Shown: positions 15,951-23,080 of the stretch, piece by piece | Layout: each line of letters begins with the position of its first letter | How positions within the stretch are numbered: position 1 is the stretch's first letter | Source: Nitratireductor aquimarinus | Lineage (GTDB): Bacteria; Pseudomonadota; Alphaproteobacteria; Rhizobiales; Rhizobiaceae | DNA length: 64,000 nucleotides | Assembly: GCF_046773475.1 (NCBI RefSeq) | Contig: NZ_CP177239.1 | Span: 1-64,000, forward strand | Direction of reading: 5' to 3' | The notes under the pieces: generated by a model | The model's input: only the letters and a program-made list of their open reading frames with translations | What the model was told of the DNA's origin: nothing | Database searches by the model: none | Translations under genes and position numbers: made by a program

Positions 15951-17045
15951 TCAGAAGCGGAGAGTGAAGCGGGTTTTCAGCGTCTGCTTTCTGCCGCTGC
16001 CGCGCGTGTCGGCGCTCAGGCCGTAATCCGTGGTCAGCGTTGCGCGCGGATTGAGCGCCCAGTCGAAGCCCGCCCGGGCCGTGATCTTTGCGCTGTCTTC
16101 CAGGCGGCGCACCTTCTGCGTTGCGACGGGCGCGGTGCGTTCGCTGCGGGCAGCGCTCCATTCCAGACCTGCGCGCGGCGTGACCCGTCCGCGCCGGGTT
16201 TCAATCCGGGTTTCGCCGGTCAGGCCGAGTTTCATCTTCGCCGCTTCATTGCGGTGGCCGCTGGCCGCGCCGCTGAAGCGCATGTGCGAAAACGTGGCTT
16301 CACCATAGCTGTGCAGCTTTAGCCGATCCAGTGTGAAGGCGCGGCTGGCGCGCAGCATGGCGAACAGTCGGTCGCCATCGCCGCCCGGAGCCCGGACGCC
16401 AAGCGAAGACCATCCTGAAAAGCTGCTGCGCGATGCGCCCAGCGCCACATCCAGATAGGTCCGGTCGCCGGTAAACAGCGTACCATAGAGGGTCTGGCTC
16501 AGGATGCGTGTTGAATAGGTCATGTCGGTGGCAAGCGGCGAGCGGTCATAGGCAAGGCCCGTTGCATGCCCGATCAGGAGCCGAGGGCTCACCCGGTAAT
16601 CTGCGCCAAACGCCAGCCCCTTGGTGGAAAACGCCGAAGCGCGGCGGTCATTGGCGCGCGTCTCGCTCAGCACGGCCTTGCCGCCCATCCAGCGGGCGAG
16701 CCTTGGTGTGCGTCGCAGCTTCTCCGCCGCGACGATCCGGCGGGTGTCGAGCAGCCGGCTTTCAGCATCATGACCGTGCCTGCGCTTCACATGCAGCCGC
16801 ACGAGGCTTGCCTCGGCATTGCCGCCACGCGCCCTGAGCTGGCGCGTATTGGCCATCCGCTCACGAACGATGGAGAGCTGCCGCGCTTCGCTGTCAGCCG
16901 CGCGCGCCCGCTGCCGCGCATGGATCGCCGTCATGTCGAACGACAGTTCCGCCGCACGTGCTCCTTCCGGAGGCGCGGATGATAATGCGACAGTCATGGC
17001 GAGCGCTGCCACCACGGGGGTGGAGCGTTTGCGGGCGAAGAACAT
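15951..17045 (-). CDS. Autotransporter-type outer-membrane beta-barrel protein
   Basis: A 364-residue exported protein. A signal peptide (MFFARKRSTPVVAALAMTVA, ending near ARA) is followed by a 110-residue basic, Arg-rich helical segment, and then a beta-barrel of about 240 residues. The barrel shows alternating strands, the GLAFGADYRVSPRLLIG pattern, and a terminal TRFTLRF ending in phenylalanine, the sorting signal for BamA. It looks like the barrel of a type V autotransporter without a classical passenger. The frame is open to 17087; I chose ATG 17045. No protease or adhesin domain is visible, so it may be a pore or an anchor. Confidence 0.8.
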   Translation of the reverse strand: MFFARKRSTPVVAALAMTVALSSAPPEGARAAELSFDMTAIHARQRARAADSEARQLSIVRERMANTRQLRARGGNAEASLVRLHVKRRHGHDAESRLLDTRRIVAAEKLRRTPRLARWMGGKAVLSETRANDRRASAFSTKGLAFGADYRVSPRLLIGHATGLAYDRSPLATDMTYSTRILSQTLYGTLFTGDRTYLDVALGASRSSFSGWSSLGVRAPGGDGDRLFAMLRASRAFTLDRLKLHSYGEATFSHMRFSGAASGHRNEAAKMKLGLTGETRIETRRGRVTPRAGLEWSAARSERTAPVATQKVRRLEDSAKITARAGFDWALNPRATLTTDYGLSADTRGSGRKQTLKTRFTLRF

Positions 17046-17568
17046 TCCTGAAAGGCCCCGGTCATTGTTTGGGACGAACACGCCCACGAAGATAGAATGA
17101 TCGGAGCGCGAGCGGAATGATCACGGCGTGTTTCTGTGTGAAATACTCCGTTTTCGCCCGGCCCTGTTGTCGATATGCCATAGGAGGCAATGCAGGGGCT
17201 CCTCAGCAGGCCCGGGGTCCCGGGGGGAAAGGCGGGAGTTCTCTTGTTCCGGGCAGGGGATGATCGCCTTCTTCGCATCGGTTGCCTGTTGGCGCATGGC
17301 GAAGAGCCTGATGTGCGGTCGCAATGGCTGGCGGCCGGACTGCGCCGTTACGCCATCGGAGTTTCTGAATCTGGAGTGCGTTTCGATTGCAGCGCTGCCA
17401 TGGTTGCTGGCCGCACTGCTTGTAATTCTGGCCTGACGGCGGGCAAAGCGAGAGACGCAGTCATGGACAGCGTCCGCTGGTTCTCCGAGAGTTTTCGGGG
17501 GAGGAGCTGGGCGCAGCAAAACCCTTTCGCGCCACGGCGCGTCGGGCAGTCTCTGTTCGGCTGATGCT
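17046..17568. other. Intergenic region with no supported gene
   Basis: About 520 bp between the barrel-protein start and a small minus-strand gene. Frames here (for example a 124-codon plus frame from 17190) show no family likeness, no ribosome site and no hydrophobic or repeat pattern. A GC-rich patch (CCCGGGGTCCCGGGG near 17210-17226) is the only structure seen. The promoter of the barrel gene should lie near 17050-17120. Confidence 0.6.
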
Positions 17569-17802
17569 CTAGGCTTCCAGCCGCGTTCCGCCGTCCAGTC
17601 CGGCCTGAACCAGGTTGAGCGGTGTGCGGCGTCCATCGGCCCATGATCGCATGACATGTCCTGCCACACGTTCGCGGGTCTTGTTGTCGCTACGCTTTAT
17701 GCCAAGTTCGCTGCAGACAGCTTCGATGGCGCTTTCCATTTCAGCCATCTCTGCTGCGTCATAGATGCCGGCGCTGATATGCGGTACTCCAGACTTGGCC
17801 AT
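17569..17802 (-). CDS. Small conserved-looking hypothetical protein
   Basis: A 77-residue acidic helical protein that I cannot name. The sequence MAKSGVPHISAGIYDAAEMAEM is followed by SELGIKRSDNKTRERVAGHVMRSW and RTPLNLVQAGL. The layout (a helix, a basic patch, a second helix) suits a small DNA- or protein-binding module. I chose ATG 17802; the frame is open to 17892 but the extra residues look random. An AT-rich stretch at 17885-17915 is a plausible promoter. No partner gene is adjacent on the same strand. Confidence 0.65.
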   Translation of the reverse strand: MAKSGVPHISAGIYDAAEMAEMESAIEAVCSELGIKRSDNKTRERVAGHVMRSWADGRRTPLNLVQAGLDGGTRLEA

Positions 17803-18056
17803 CGTCCGGCCCTCCTCTGTCGTTGAGCTGCGGTCGGCGTGCGTTACCTCCTCTGCCGCCGTCCACCTTCGCCCCACGCTATACGGTAACACGTTTATTT
17901 CCTCTTTCCATTATGGCGAATCTATGTTGCGCCCACGCGACAGCTCTGGAGGCAAAAAAATGCCCGGGCGCGTGAACCTTTTCGCTTACCTCCGCGACAG
18001 ACGCATATCGGACGGCCGGGATGGCCGGCCCTTCATTGCAAAAGGAGGATGATGAA

Positions 18057-18383
18057 ATGACCCTGACCCTGAAACGCACTGTTACCCGTGGCCTGCTGGC
18101 TCTCGCGCTCACCGCTTCCGCGCATTCGTTTGCGCCGTCTGAGAGCCGCGCCGGCAGCCTGTCTCCGGGTGAGGCGGCTGCGATTGCCGGGCTTGGCGGC
18201 TTCATCGCCGGTGGTCTGATCGCGGACTCCCGCGCCCGGTATTACGGCCCTGCACCTGTTTACGGCGTTCCTTCCGCCTGGGACCGCCATGTGGCGCGCT
18301 GTCATGCGCGGTACCGCTCTTATGACGCCTACAGTGATACGTTCCTTGGTTACGACGGCTACCGTCATCGCTGTCGCCTGTAA
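18057..18383 (+). CDS. BA14K family lectin-like exported protein
   Basis: A 108-residue protein. After a signal peptide (RGLLALALTASAHSFA) and a glycine-rich hydrophobic stretch (GEAAAIAGLGGFIAGGL), the C-terminal 45 residues match BA14K: WDRHVARCHARYRSYDAYSDTF and GYDGYRHRCRL with two conserved cysteines. BA14K, named from Brucella, is an immunogenic lectin-like envelope protein restricted largely to Rhizobiales. The start is ATG 18057, 8 bp after AAAGGAGG. It stands alone and is followed by a strong hairpin at 18477-18505. Confidence 0.9.
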   Translation: MTLTLKRTVTRGLLALALTASAHSFAPSESRAGSLSPGEAAAIAGLGGFIAGGLIADSRARYYGPAPVYGVPSAWDRHVARCHARYRSYDAYSDTFLGYDGYRHRCRL

Positions 18384-18850
18384 CCCTCATTTCTGAAGTG
18401 CAACAAAGGAAAGGAGGTGCAAGCGGACGCCGGATGACCGTTTTATCCCTCTCTCCCATTCATCGCGGTCATTCGCGGGCCGGCGCTTCCCTCAGGCGCC
18501 GGCCCGATTCACGTGTCGGGTGCGTTCGGTAACCGTTGTTTATCGGGCTTTGCCCGAACGCGGAAAAACACGCGCGGATGTGATCGCGCATTTCATGGAT
18601 TTTGTCCGCTTTGCAGCACGGCATGATTGAACCATTGGCGCTGTTGCGCGTTGTTCGGCGGTGAGTGCCCGCCGCAGGGGCGATTGCGGCAAAGCTTTGG
18701 CGCAGGCCGTGTTTTGGATGGTCACTCTGATTGATTTGAGATTGGCGGTGTTCCGCCCCATCTTTCTGTCCGTCGGCCTGGTTCCCGCTTCCCCCAAGAA
18801 CTGTCACCGGGGACTGGGCCGACAGTTGAGCAACAAAGGGAGTTCTGTTG
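18384..18850. other. Intergenic region with a short leader-like ORF and hairpin
   Basis: About 465 bp between BA14K and DUF1344. A near-consensus AGGAAAGGAGGTG at 18407-18419 is followed by ATG 18434 and a 33-codon frame (MTVLSLSPIHRGHSR...), which runs through the 10-bp hairpin at 18477-18505. Whether the short frame is translated cannot be told. The remainder (18540-18840) shows no gene with family likeness. Confidence 0.5.
18477..18505 (+). terminator. Perfect 10-bp GC hairpin downstream of BA14K
   Basis: GGGCCGGCGC, a 9-base loop, GCGCCGGCCC. It is followed by ATTCAC rather than a T-run, with a second weak CCCGA/TCGGG pair beginning on its last bases. It may be an mRNA 3' stabiliser or a pause hairpin. 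Confidence 0.5.
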
Positions 18851-19093
18851 ATGAAGAAGATCCTCGCAACCCTGGCCGCCACCGGTTTTCTCACGCTCTC
18901 GGCCTATGCCGCCGAAGTGCAGGGCACGGTGCAATCCGTGGATGCGGAGACCCGGACGATCGCGCTTGACGACGGCACGGTCTACACCGCTGGTGAGGGC
19001 GTCGATCTTGCCAGCATAGCGTCCGGAGCGGCGGTTACGCTGACCATCGATGACACGACCAATGAGGTGACGTCCGTAGACGCGCAAATGTAA
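18851..19093 (+). CDS. DUF1344 domain-containing exported protein
   Basis: An 80-residue protein. The signal peptide MKKILATLAATGFLTLSAYA is followed by a 60-residue beta domain, VQGTVQSVDAETRTIALDDGTVYTAG, matching DUF1344, a small Rhizobiales periplasmic family with an OB-like pattern and no known function. A TTG directly precedes the ATG, so ATG 18851 is taken, with AAAGGGAG upstream. A classical intrinsic terminator follows at 19122-19151, so the gene is monocistronic. Confidence 0.85.
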   Translation: MKKILATLAATGFLTLSAYAAEVQGTVQSVDAETRTIALDDGTVYTAGEGVDLASIASGAAVTLTIDDTTNEVTSVDAQM

Positions 19094-19121
19094 TCCTGCC
19101 CACTCTCACCTGAACGGAAAG

Positions 19122-19151
19122 CCGGTCTCCACGCGAGGCCGGTTTTCTTTT
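19122..19151 (+). terminator. Intrinsic terminator after DUF1344 gene
   Basis: CCGGTCTC, loop CACGC, GAGGCCGG (8 bp with one G-U pair), followed directly by TTTTCTTTT. It separates DUF1344 from the sqd operon. Confidence 0.88.
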
Positions 19152-19260
19152 GTTTGTTGTTTCGGAACAAACTGTCATAAAACTTTGCTAAGGGGGCTCT
19201 CTGAAAGGGAATCGAATGGTTCCCATAGCCCGATGCTTTGATTACCGGAGGCAGAATTCC

Positions 19261-20481
19261 ATGAAGATTGCAGTTCTTGGCGGCGATGGATTCGTCGGCT
19301 GGCCGACCTCGCTTCACCTGTCGGCACGCGGACATGATGTTCATATCGTTGACAATCTGTCCCGGCGCTGGATCGACACCGAGCTCGGTGTCCAGTCGCT
19401 GACCCCGATGGATTCGATCCAGGAGCGCACGCGCATCTGGCATCAGGAGACCGGACGGCGCATCCATTTCCACCTGATCGATCTTGCGCGCGATTACGAT
19501 GTGCTGAAGGCGTGGCTCGATGAGCATCGCCCCGACGCCATCGTGCACTTTGCCGAGCAGCGCGCCGCGCCCTATTCGATGAAGAGTGACCGGCACAAGA
19601 ATTACACGGTCAACAACAACGTCAACGCGACGCACAATCTGCTCAACGCGATGACGGAGATCGGCCTCGACGCGCATCTGGTGCATCTGGGCACGATGGG
19701 CGTTTACGGCTATTCCTCGGTCGGCGCAGCCATTCCCGAAGGCTATCTGCCGGTTGGCGTCGAGACGCTGTCGGGCGATACGGCTTCGCTCGATATCCTC
19801 TACCCGACCAATCCGGGCTCCATCTACCACATGACCAAGTCGCTGGATCAGCTTCTGTTCCAGTTCTACGCCAAGAATGACGGCGTGCGCATCACCGACC
19901 TGCACCAGGGCATCGTCTGGGGCACGCACACGGAAGAGACGAAGCAGCATCCGCAGCTCATCAACCGCTTCGATTACGACGGCGACTATGGCACGGTGCT
20001 CAACCGCTTCCTGATCCAGGCGGCCATTGGCTACCCGCTGACCGTTCACGGCACGGGCGGTCAGACACGCGCTTTCATCCACATTCAGGATTCCGTGCGC
20101 TGCGTGGAGATTGCGCTCGCCAATCCGCCCAAGCGCGGCGACCGCGTCGAGATCTTCAACCAGATGACCGAGACGCACCGCGTTCGCGATCTGGCCGAAA
20201 TGATCGCCCGCATGACCGGCGCCGAGGTGGCCTATCTGCCCAACCCGCGCAAGGAAGCCGCTGAAAACGAACTCGTGGTCAAGAACGACAAGTTCCTTGC
20301 GCTGGGCCTCAACCCGATCACGCTTGAGGAAGGGCTCTTGGCCGAAGTGGTGGATGTGGCGAAGAAGTTCGACTACCGCGTCGACCGTTCGCGCATCCCT
20401 GCCGTTTCCGCATGGACCAAGGACATCGCGCCGACAATCGAGCGCGATCCCGAGGGCAAGCGCCTCAAGAGCGTCGGTTAA
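19261..20481 (+). CDS. sqdB: UDP-sulfoquinovose synthase
   Basis: A 406-residue extended short-chain dehydrogenase. MKIAVLGGDGFVGWPTSLHL is the NAD-binding loop, and YHMTKSLDQLL holds the catalytic Tyr and Lys. RRWIDTELGVQSLTP, FAEQRAAPYSMK and GVYGYSS are SqdB hallmarks. SqdB converts UDP-glucose and sulfite into UDP-sulfoquinovose, the head-group donor for the sulfolipid SQDG, which partly replaces phospholipids under phosphate limitation. The start is ATG 19261; an in-frame ATG at 19216 adds a non-family prefix. It is the first gene of sqdB-sqdD-sqdC, 12 bp before sqdD. No clear Pho box was identified. Confidence 0.95.
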   Translation: MKIAVLGGDGFVGWPTSLHLSARGHDVHIVDNLSRRWIDTELGVQSLTPMDSIQERTRIWHQETGRRIHFHLIDLARDYDVLKAWLDEHRPDAIVHFAEQRAAPYSMKSDRHKNYTVNNNVNATHNLLNAMTEIGLDAHLVHLGTMGVYGYSSVGAAIPEGYLPVGVETLSGDTASLDILYPTNPGSIYHMTKSLDQLLFQFYAKNDGVRITDLHQGIVWGTHTEETKQHPQLINRFDYDGDYGTVLNRFLIQAAIGYPLTVHGTGGQTRAFIHIQDSVRCVEIALANPPKRGDRVEIFNQMTETHRVRDLAEMIARMTGAEVAYLPNPRKEAAENELVVKNDKFLALGLNPITLEEGLLAEVVDVAKKFDYRVDRSRIPAVSAWTKDIAPTIERDPEGKRLKSVG

Positions 20482-20493
20482 GCGGCGCTCCCA

Positions 20494-21303
20494 ATGCCGA
20501 AACAGGCCTATGTGACGCTCGTCACCAATGCCGATTATGCAATGGGCGCACTGGCTCTGGTGCGCTCCCTGCGGCTGACGGGCACCGATGCCGATCTTGT
20601 GGTGATGCACACCGGCGGCACGCCGGCCGAGGCGCTGGAGCCGCTTGCGGCTCTTGGCGCGCTTCTGGTGCCGGCGGAGCTTCTGCCGACCTCTGATGCC
20701 TTCAATGAGCGGCATCAGCGGGCGCGGCTTCACGCCAATGCGCCCTTCACCAAGGGCAACAAGCCGGCCTTCCACACACCGCTCGACAATTTCGCCAAGC
20801 TGCGCCTGTGGCAGCTCACCGAATATGAGCGGGTGGTGTTCATCGACGCCGACGCCGTTGTCGTGCGCAACATCGACCGGCTGTTCGGTTATCCCGAATT
20901 CTCCGCCGCCCCCAATGTCTATGAGGGGCTGGCGGATTTTCACCGGCTGAACTCCGGCGTGTTTGTCGCGCAGCCTTCGCAGGCGACCTTCGCTGCGATG
21001 CTTGAGCGGCTCGACCGGCCCGACGCCTTCTGGCGGCGCACCGACCAGACCTTCCTGCAGGATTTCTTTCCCGACTGGCATGGCCTGCCGGTGTTCTTCA
21101 ACATGCTGCAATATGTCTGGTTCAACCTGCCGGAGCTGTGGGACTGGACGTCCGTTTCCGTGGTTCACTACCAGTATGAAAAGCCGTGGGAGCGCGATCA
21201 TCCCAGGGCGGGCGAGCTCAAGCCGCTCATCGATCTCTGGCACGCCTATCATTCGGGCGAGAACATTCCCGACATCGATACGCTGGCGAACCCTGCGCCA
21301 TGA
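20494..21303 (+). CDS. sqdD: GT8-type glycosyltransferase SqdD
   Basis: A 269-residue glycogenin-like family 8 glycosyltransferase. LVTNADYAMGALALVRSLR is the N-terminal nucleotide fold, FIDADAVVVRN carries the DxD metal site (about residues 113-117), and DFHRLNSGVFVAQPS follows. In Sinorhizobium the sqdBDC cluster uses SqdD to transfer sulfoquinovose to diacylglycerol, so that role is inferred by synteny. It starts 12 bp after sqdB, and its TGA overlaps the sqdC ATG by four bases (ATGA). Confidence 0.9.
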   Translation: MPKQAYVTLVTNADYAMGALALVRSLRLTGTDADLVVMHTGGTPAEALEPLAALGALLVPAELLPTSDAFNERHQRARLHANAPFTKGNKPAFHTPLDNFAKLRLWQLTEYERVVFIDADAVVVRNIDRLFGYPEFSAAPNVYEGLADFHRLNSGVFVAQPSQATFAAMLERLDRPDAFWRRTDQTFLQDFFPDWHGLPVFFNMLQYVWFNLPELWDWTSVSVVHYQYEKPWERDHPRAGELKPLIDLWHAYHSGENIPDIDTLANPAP

Positions 21304-22202
21304 GCATGCCGCACAGCATCGTCTCCGGCGGAACCGGGCTTGTCGGCCGCTTCATCGTCGAGGCGCTGCTGACGGCCGGGCACCGGGTCACAATCATGGG
21401 GCGCAACGCTCCGCCGGATGGTTTCTTTTCTGAGCCCGTTGCCTTTGCTCCGCTTCGCCTCGAACCGGCGTCGATATCGACTGCCCTTTTCGAAGGGGCG
21501 GATTTCTTCGTGCATGCAGCCTTCGACCATGCACCCGGAAAATACCGGGGCGGCGAGGGTGATGACGCGGAAGGGTTTCGGCGGCGCAATCTCGATGCCA
21601 GCCTTGCCCTTTTTCGCGCGGCAAGGGCCGCTGGGGTTTCCCGAACGGTGTTCCTCTCCACGCGCGCTGTCTATGGGCCGCGCGCGCCCGGCGTGATGCT
21701 GGACGAGATGGAGACCTGCCTTCCCGATACGCTTTATGGCGAGGTGAAGCGCGCTGCCGAAGAGGCGCTTTCAGCGCTCTGCGATGATGGCTTTCACGGC
21801 ATCAGCCTGCGGGTGACCGGCGTCTACGGGGCGGCTGGCATCGGCCGCCGGCACAAATGGGCAGGGCTCTTCGAAGACTATCTGGCCGGCCGTGAGATCG
21901 CACCGCGCGCGGCGACCGAGGTGCATGGCGAGGATGTCGGATCCGCGGTGCGGCTGATGCTGGAAGCACCGGTGGCGGCGCTTGCGCAGGGCCTCTTCAA
22001 CGTGTCCGATCTGGTGCTCGACCGTCGCGATCTTCTGGCGCTGGTGGCGCGTGAAACGGGATGCGGCAATGCGCTGCCGGAGGCTGCCGACCGCAGTGCC
22101 GTCAACGCGATGCACACCGAACGGCTGCGCGCACTGGGGTGGAACCCCGGCGGCGAAGCGCTTCTGGAGCGCACCGTCAGTAAGTTGTTAAACGGCTATT
22201 AA
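21300..22202 (+). CDS. sqdC: NAD-dependent epimerase/reductase SqdC-like
   Basis: A 300-residue short-chain dehydrogenase/epimerase. The Rossmann loop GGTGLVGRFIVEALL is at the N-terminus, LSTRAVYGP and YGEVKRAAEEALS hold the Tyr and Lys pair, and a substrate domain follows. Position as third gene after sqdB and sqdD matches the sqdBDC cluster of Sinorhizobium. The role of SqdC in sulfolipid synthesis is not firmly defined. The ATGA overlap with sqdD implies coupled translation. The frame reaches back to 21186, but the overlap start gives the proper Rossmann N-terminus. Confidence 0.83.
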   Translation: MSMPHSIVSGGTGLVGRFIVEALLTAGHRVTIMGRNAPPDGFFSEPVAFAPLRLEPASISTALFEGADFFVHAAFDHAPGKYRGGEGDDAEGFRRRNLDASLALFRAARAAGVSRTVFLSTRAVYGPRAPGVMLDEMETCLPDTLYGEVKRAAEEALSALCDDGFHGISLRVTGVYGAAGIGRRHKWAGLFEDYLAGREIAPRAATEVHGEDVGSAVRLMLEAPVAALAQGLFNVSDLVLDRRDLLALVARETGCGNALPEAADRSAVNAMHTERLRALGWNPGGEALLERTVSKLLNGY

Positions 22203-22370
22203 CCGTGTTGTGGTGAGATGGTGTTGTGTCGCCGTTCGGCATGAGCGGCGGCAGACCACCACCGAAATTTTCCCCGTGAAGCATTTCTGGTGAAAAGTGG
22301 CGAAACCGGCGGGCGCTGCCTGCGGTTATGCGAGTCGTTGCCGCACGTTTACGGTAAAACCTCATCCATC

Positions 22371-22418
22371 GATTCAAGATGTTGATGTATTGATTCATGT
22401 TTTTCGCGCAATGATTCA
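22371..22418. repeat. Three GATTCA direct repeats with exact 21-bp period
   Basis: GATTCA occurs at 22371, 22392 and 22413, two helical turns apart each time, with GTTG/TGTT elements at similar offsets between them. Same-face spacing is typical of arrays bound by a regulator. They lie 166-213 bp upstream of the thioesterase. Confidence 0.55.
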
Positions 22419-22425
22419 CGTTGTT

Positions 22426-22443
22426 GCGCCAAGGCCTTGGCGC
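22426..22443. promoter_or_regulatory. 18-bp perfect palindrome
   Basis: GCGCCAAGGCCTTGGCGC, with no central loop, 8 bp after the last GATTCA repeat. A dimeric regulator site is possible; no known consensus is recognised. Confidence 0.35.
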
Positions 22444-22583
22444 AGAATCGAAAAATCGCGCTGCATTCTTTGCGTAAAGGGGCGGCGTGCCGGATATCGG
22501 GGCGGAGTCATGCGGCAGGTTTCTTGACCTGTCATTGGCGCGCAGCTACGCCCGGTTCAGACAGGATGAAGGGACCAGGAACC

Positions 22584-22973
22584 ATGAATGCACCGGAAAA
22601 ACCCACCGGCGACCTGACGCTGCGCACACAGGCAATGCCCGGTGACGCCAATGCCGCCGGCGACATTTTCGGTGGCTGGGTCATGGCGCAAATGGACCTT
22701 GCCAGCGGCATTCGCGCTGCCGAGCGTGCGCATGGCCGCGTGGTCACGGCAGCGGTGAAGGAAATGGCCTTCGCCAAGCCCATGAAGGTGGGCGACACGC
22801 TGTGCATCTACACGCACATTGAAAGCGTGGGGCGCACATCGATCCGGCTCAAGGTGGAAGCCTGGGCGCAGCGTTATCTCTCGCCGACCATCGAGATGGT
22901 GACGCATGCGGATTTCGTGATGGTGGCGCTCGACGTCAATGGCAAACCGACGCCTGTCCCGCCGGAGGAGTGA
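22584..22973 (+). CDS. Acyl-CoA thioesterase (YciA-like hotdog fold)
   Basis: A 129-residue hotdog-fold thioesterase. TLRTQAMPGDANAAGDIFGG with the catalytic Asp region, GGWVMAQMDLASGIRA, VTAAVKEMAFAKPMKVGD and FVMVALDVNGKPTPVP match YciA and related cytosolic acyl-CoA thioesterases, which hydrolyse a range of acyl-CoAs. I chose ATG 22584; an ATG at 22566 would add MKGPGT. It is probably a single-gene unit. The 100-bp repeat begins 7 bp after its stop. Confidence 0.9.
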   Translation: MNAPEKPTGDLTLRTQAMPGDANAAGDIFGGWVMAQMDLASGIRAAERAHGRVVTAAVKEMAFAKPMKVGDTLCIYTHIESVGRTSIRLKVEAWAQRYLSPTIEMVTHADFVMVALDVNGKPTPVPPEE

Positions 22974-22980
22974 GGCTTGG

Positions 22981-23080
22981 CGCATCGGCCCGAAAATCGG
23001 AATTGATTTTCGGAAAGCACGGTGCGCAGATTCAACAGGCTGGAGCGTCCTTTGTGCGTCCGAATGGACGCACGGCGCTC
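22981..23080. repeat. 100-bp RIME-like intergenic repeat, copy 2
   Basis: The best-preserved copy. Hairpin 1 is CCGAAAATC (22990-22998) with GATTTTCGG (23005-23013); hairpin 2 is GTGCGTCC (23054-23061) with GGACGCAC (23066-23073). It differs from copy 1 at 10 of 100 positions, and several differences keep or alter pairing in hairpin 1. Its last two bases form part of the stop codon of the convergent CNNM/CorC-type gene. Confidence 0.87.

Larger units (their letters stand above)
22203..22583. other. Intergenic region with phased repeats and a palindrome
   Basis: About 380 bp between sqdC and the thioesterase, markedly more AT-rich than its neighbours at 22360-22420. It holds three GATTCA repeats at exact 21-bp spacing and an 18-bp palindrome (both listed separately). 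No coding frame with family likeness was found. A -10-like TATT lies between the repeats. Confidence 0.6.

Noticed and set aside
17190..17564. A 124-codon plus frame between the barrel gene and the small hypothetical
   Set aside because: No ribosome site, no hydrophobic or motif pattern, and overlapping frames on both strands are of equal quality.
18982..21252. A 756-codon minus-strand frame opposite DUF1344, sqdB and sqdD
   Set aside because: It spans several genes with clear families and an intrinsic terminator; composition is that of an antisense shadow.
22188..22202. TTAA-N7-TTAA, a full CtrA-type site
   Set aside because: It overlaps the stop codon of sqdC, lies 380 bp from the next gene start, and has no second site; probably chance.
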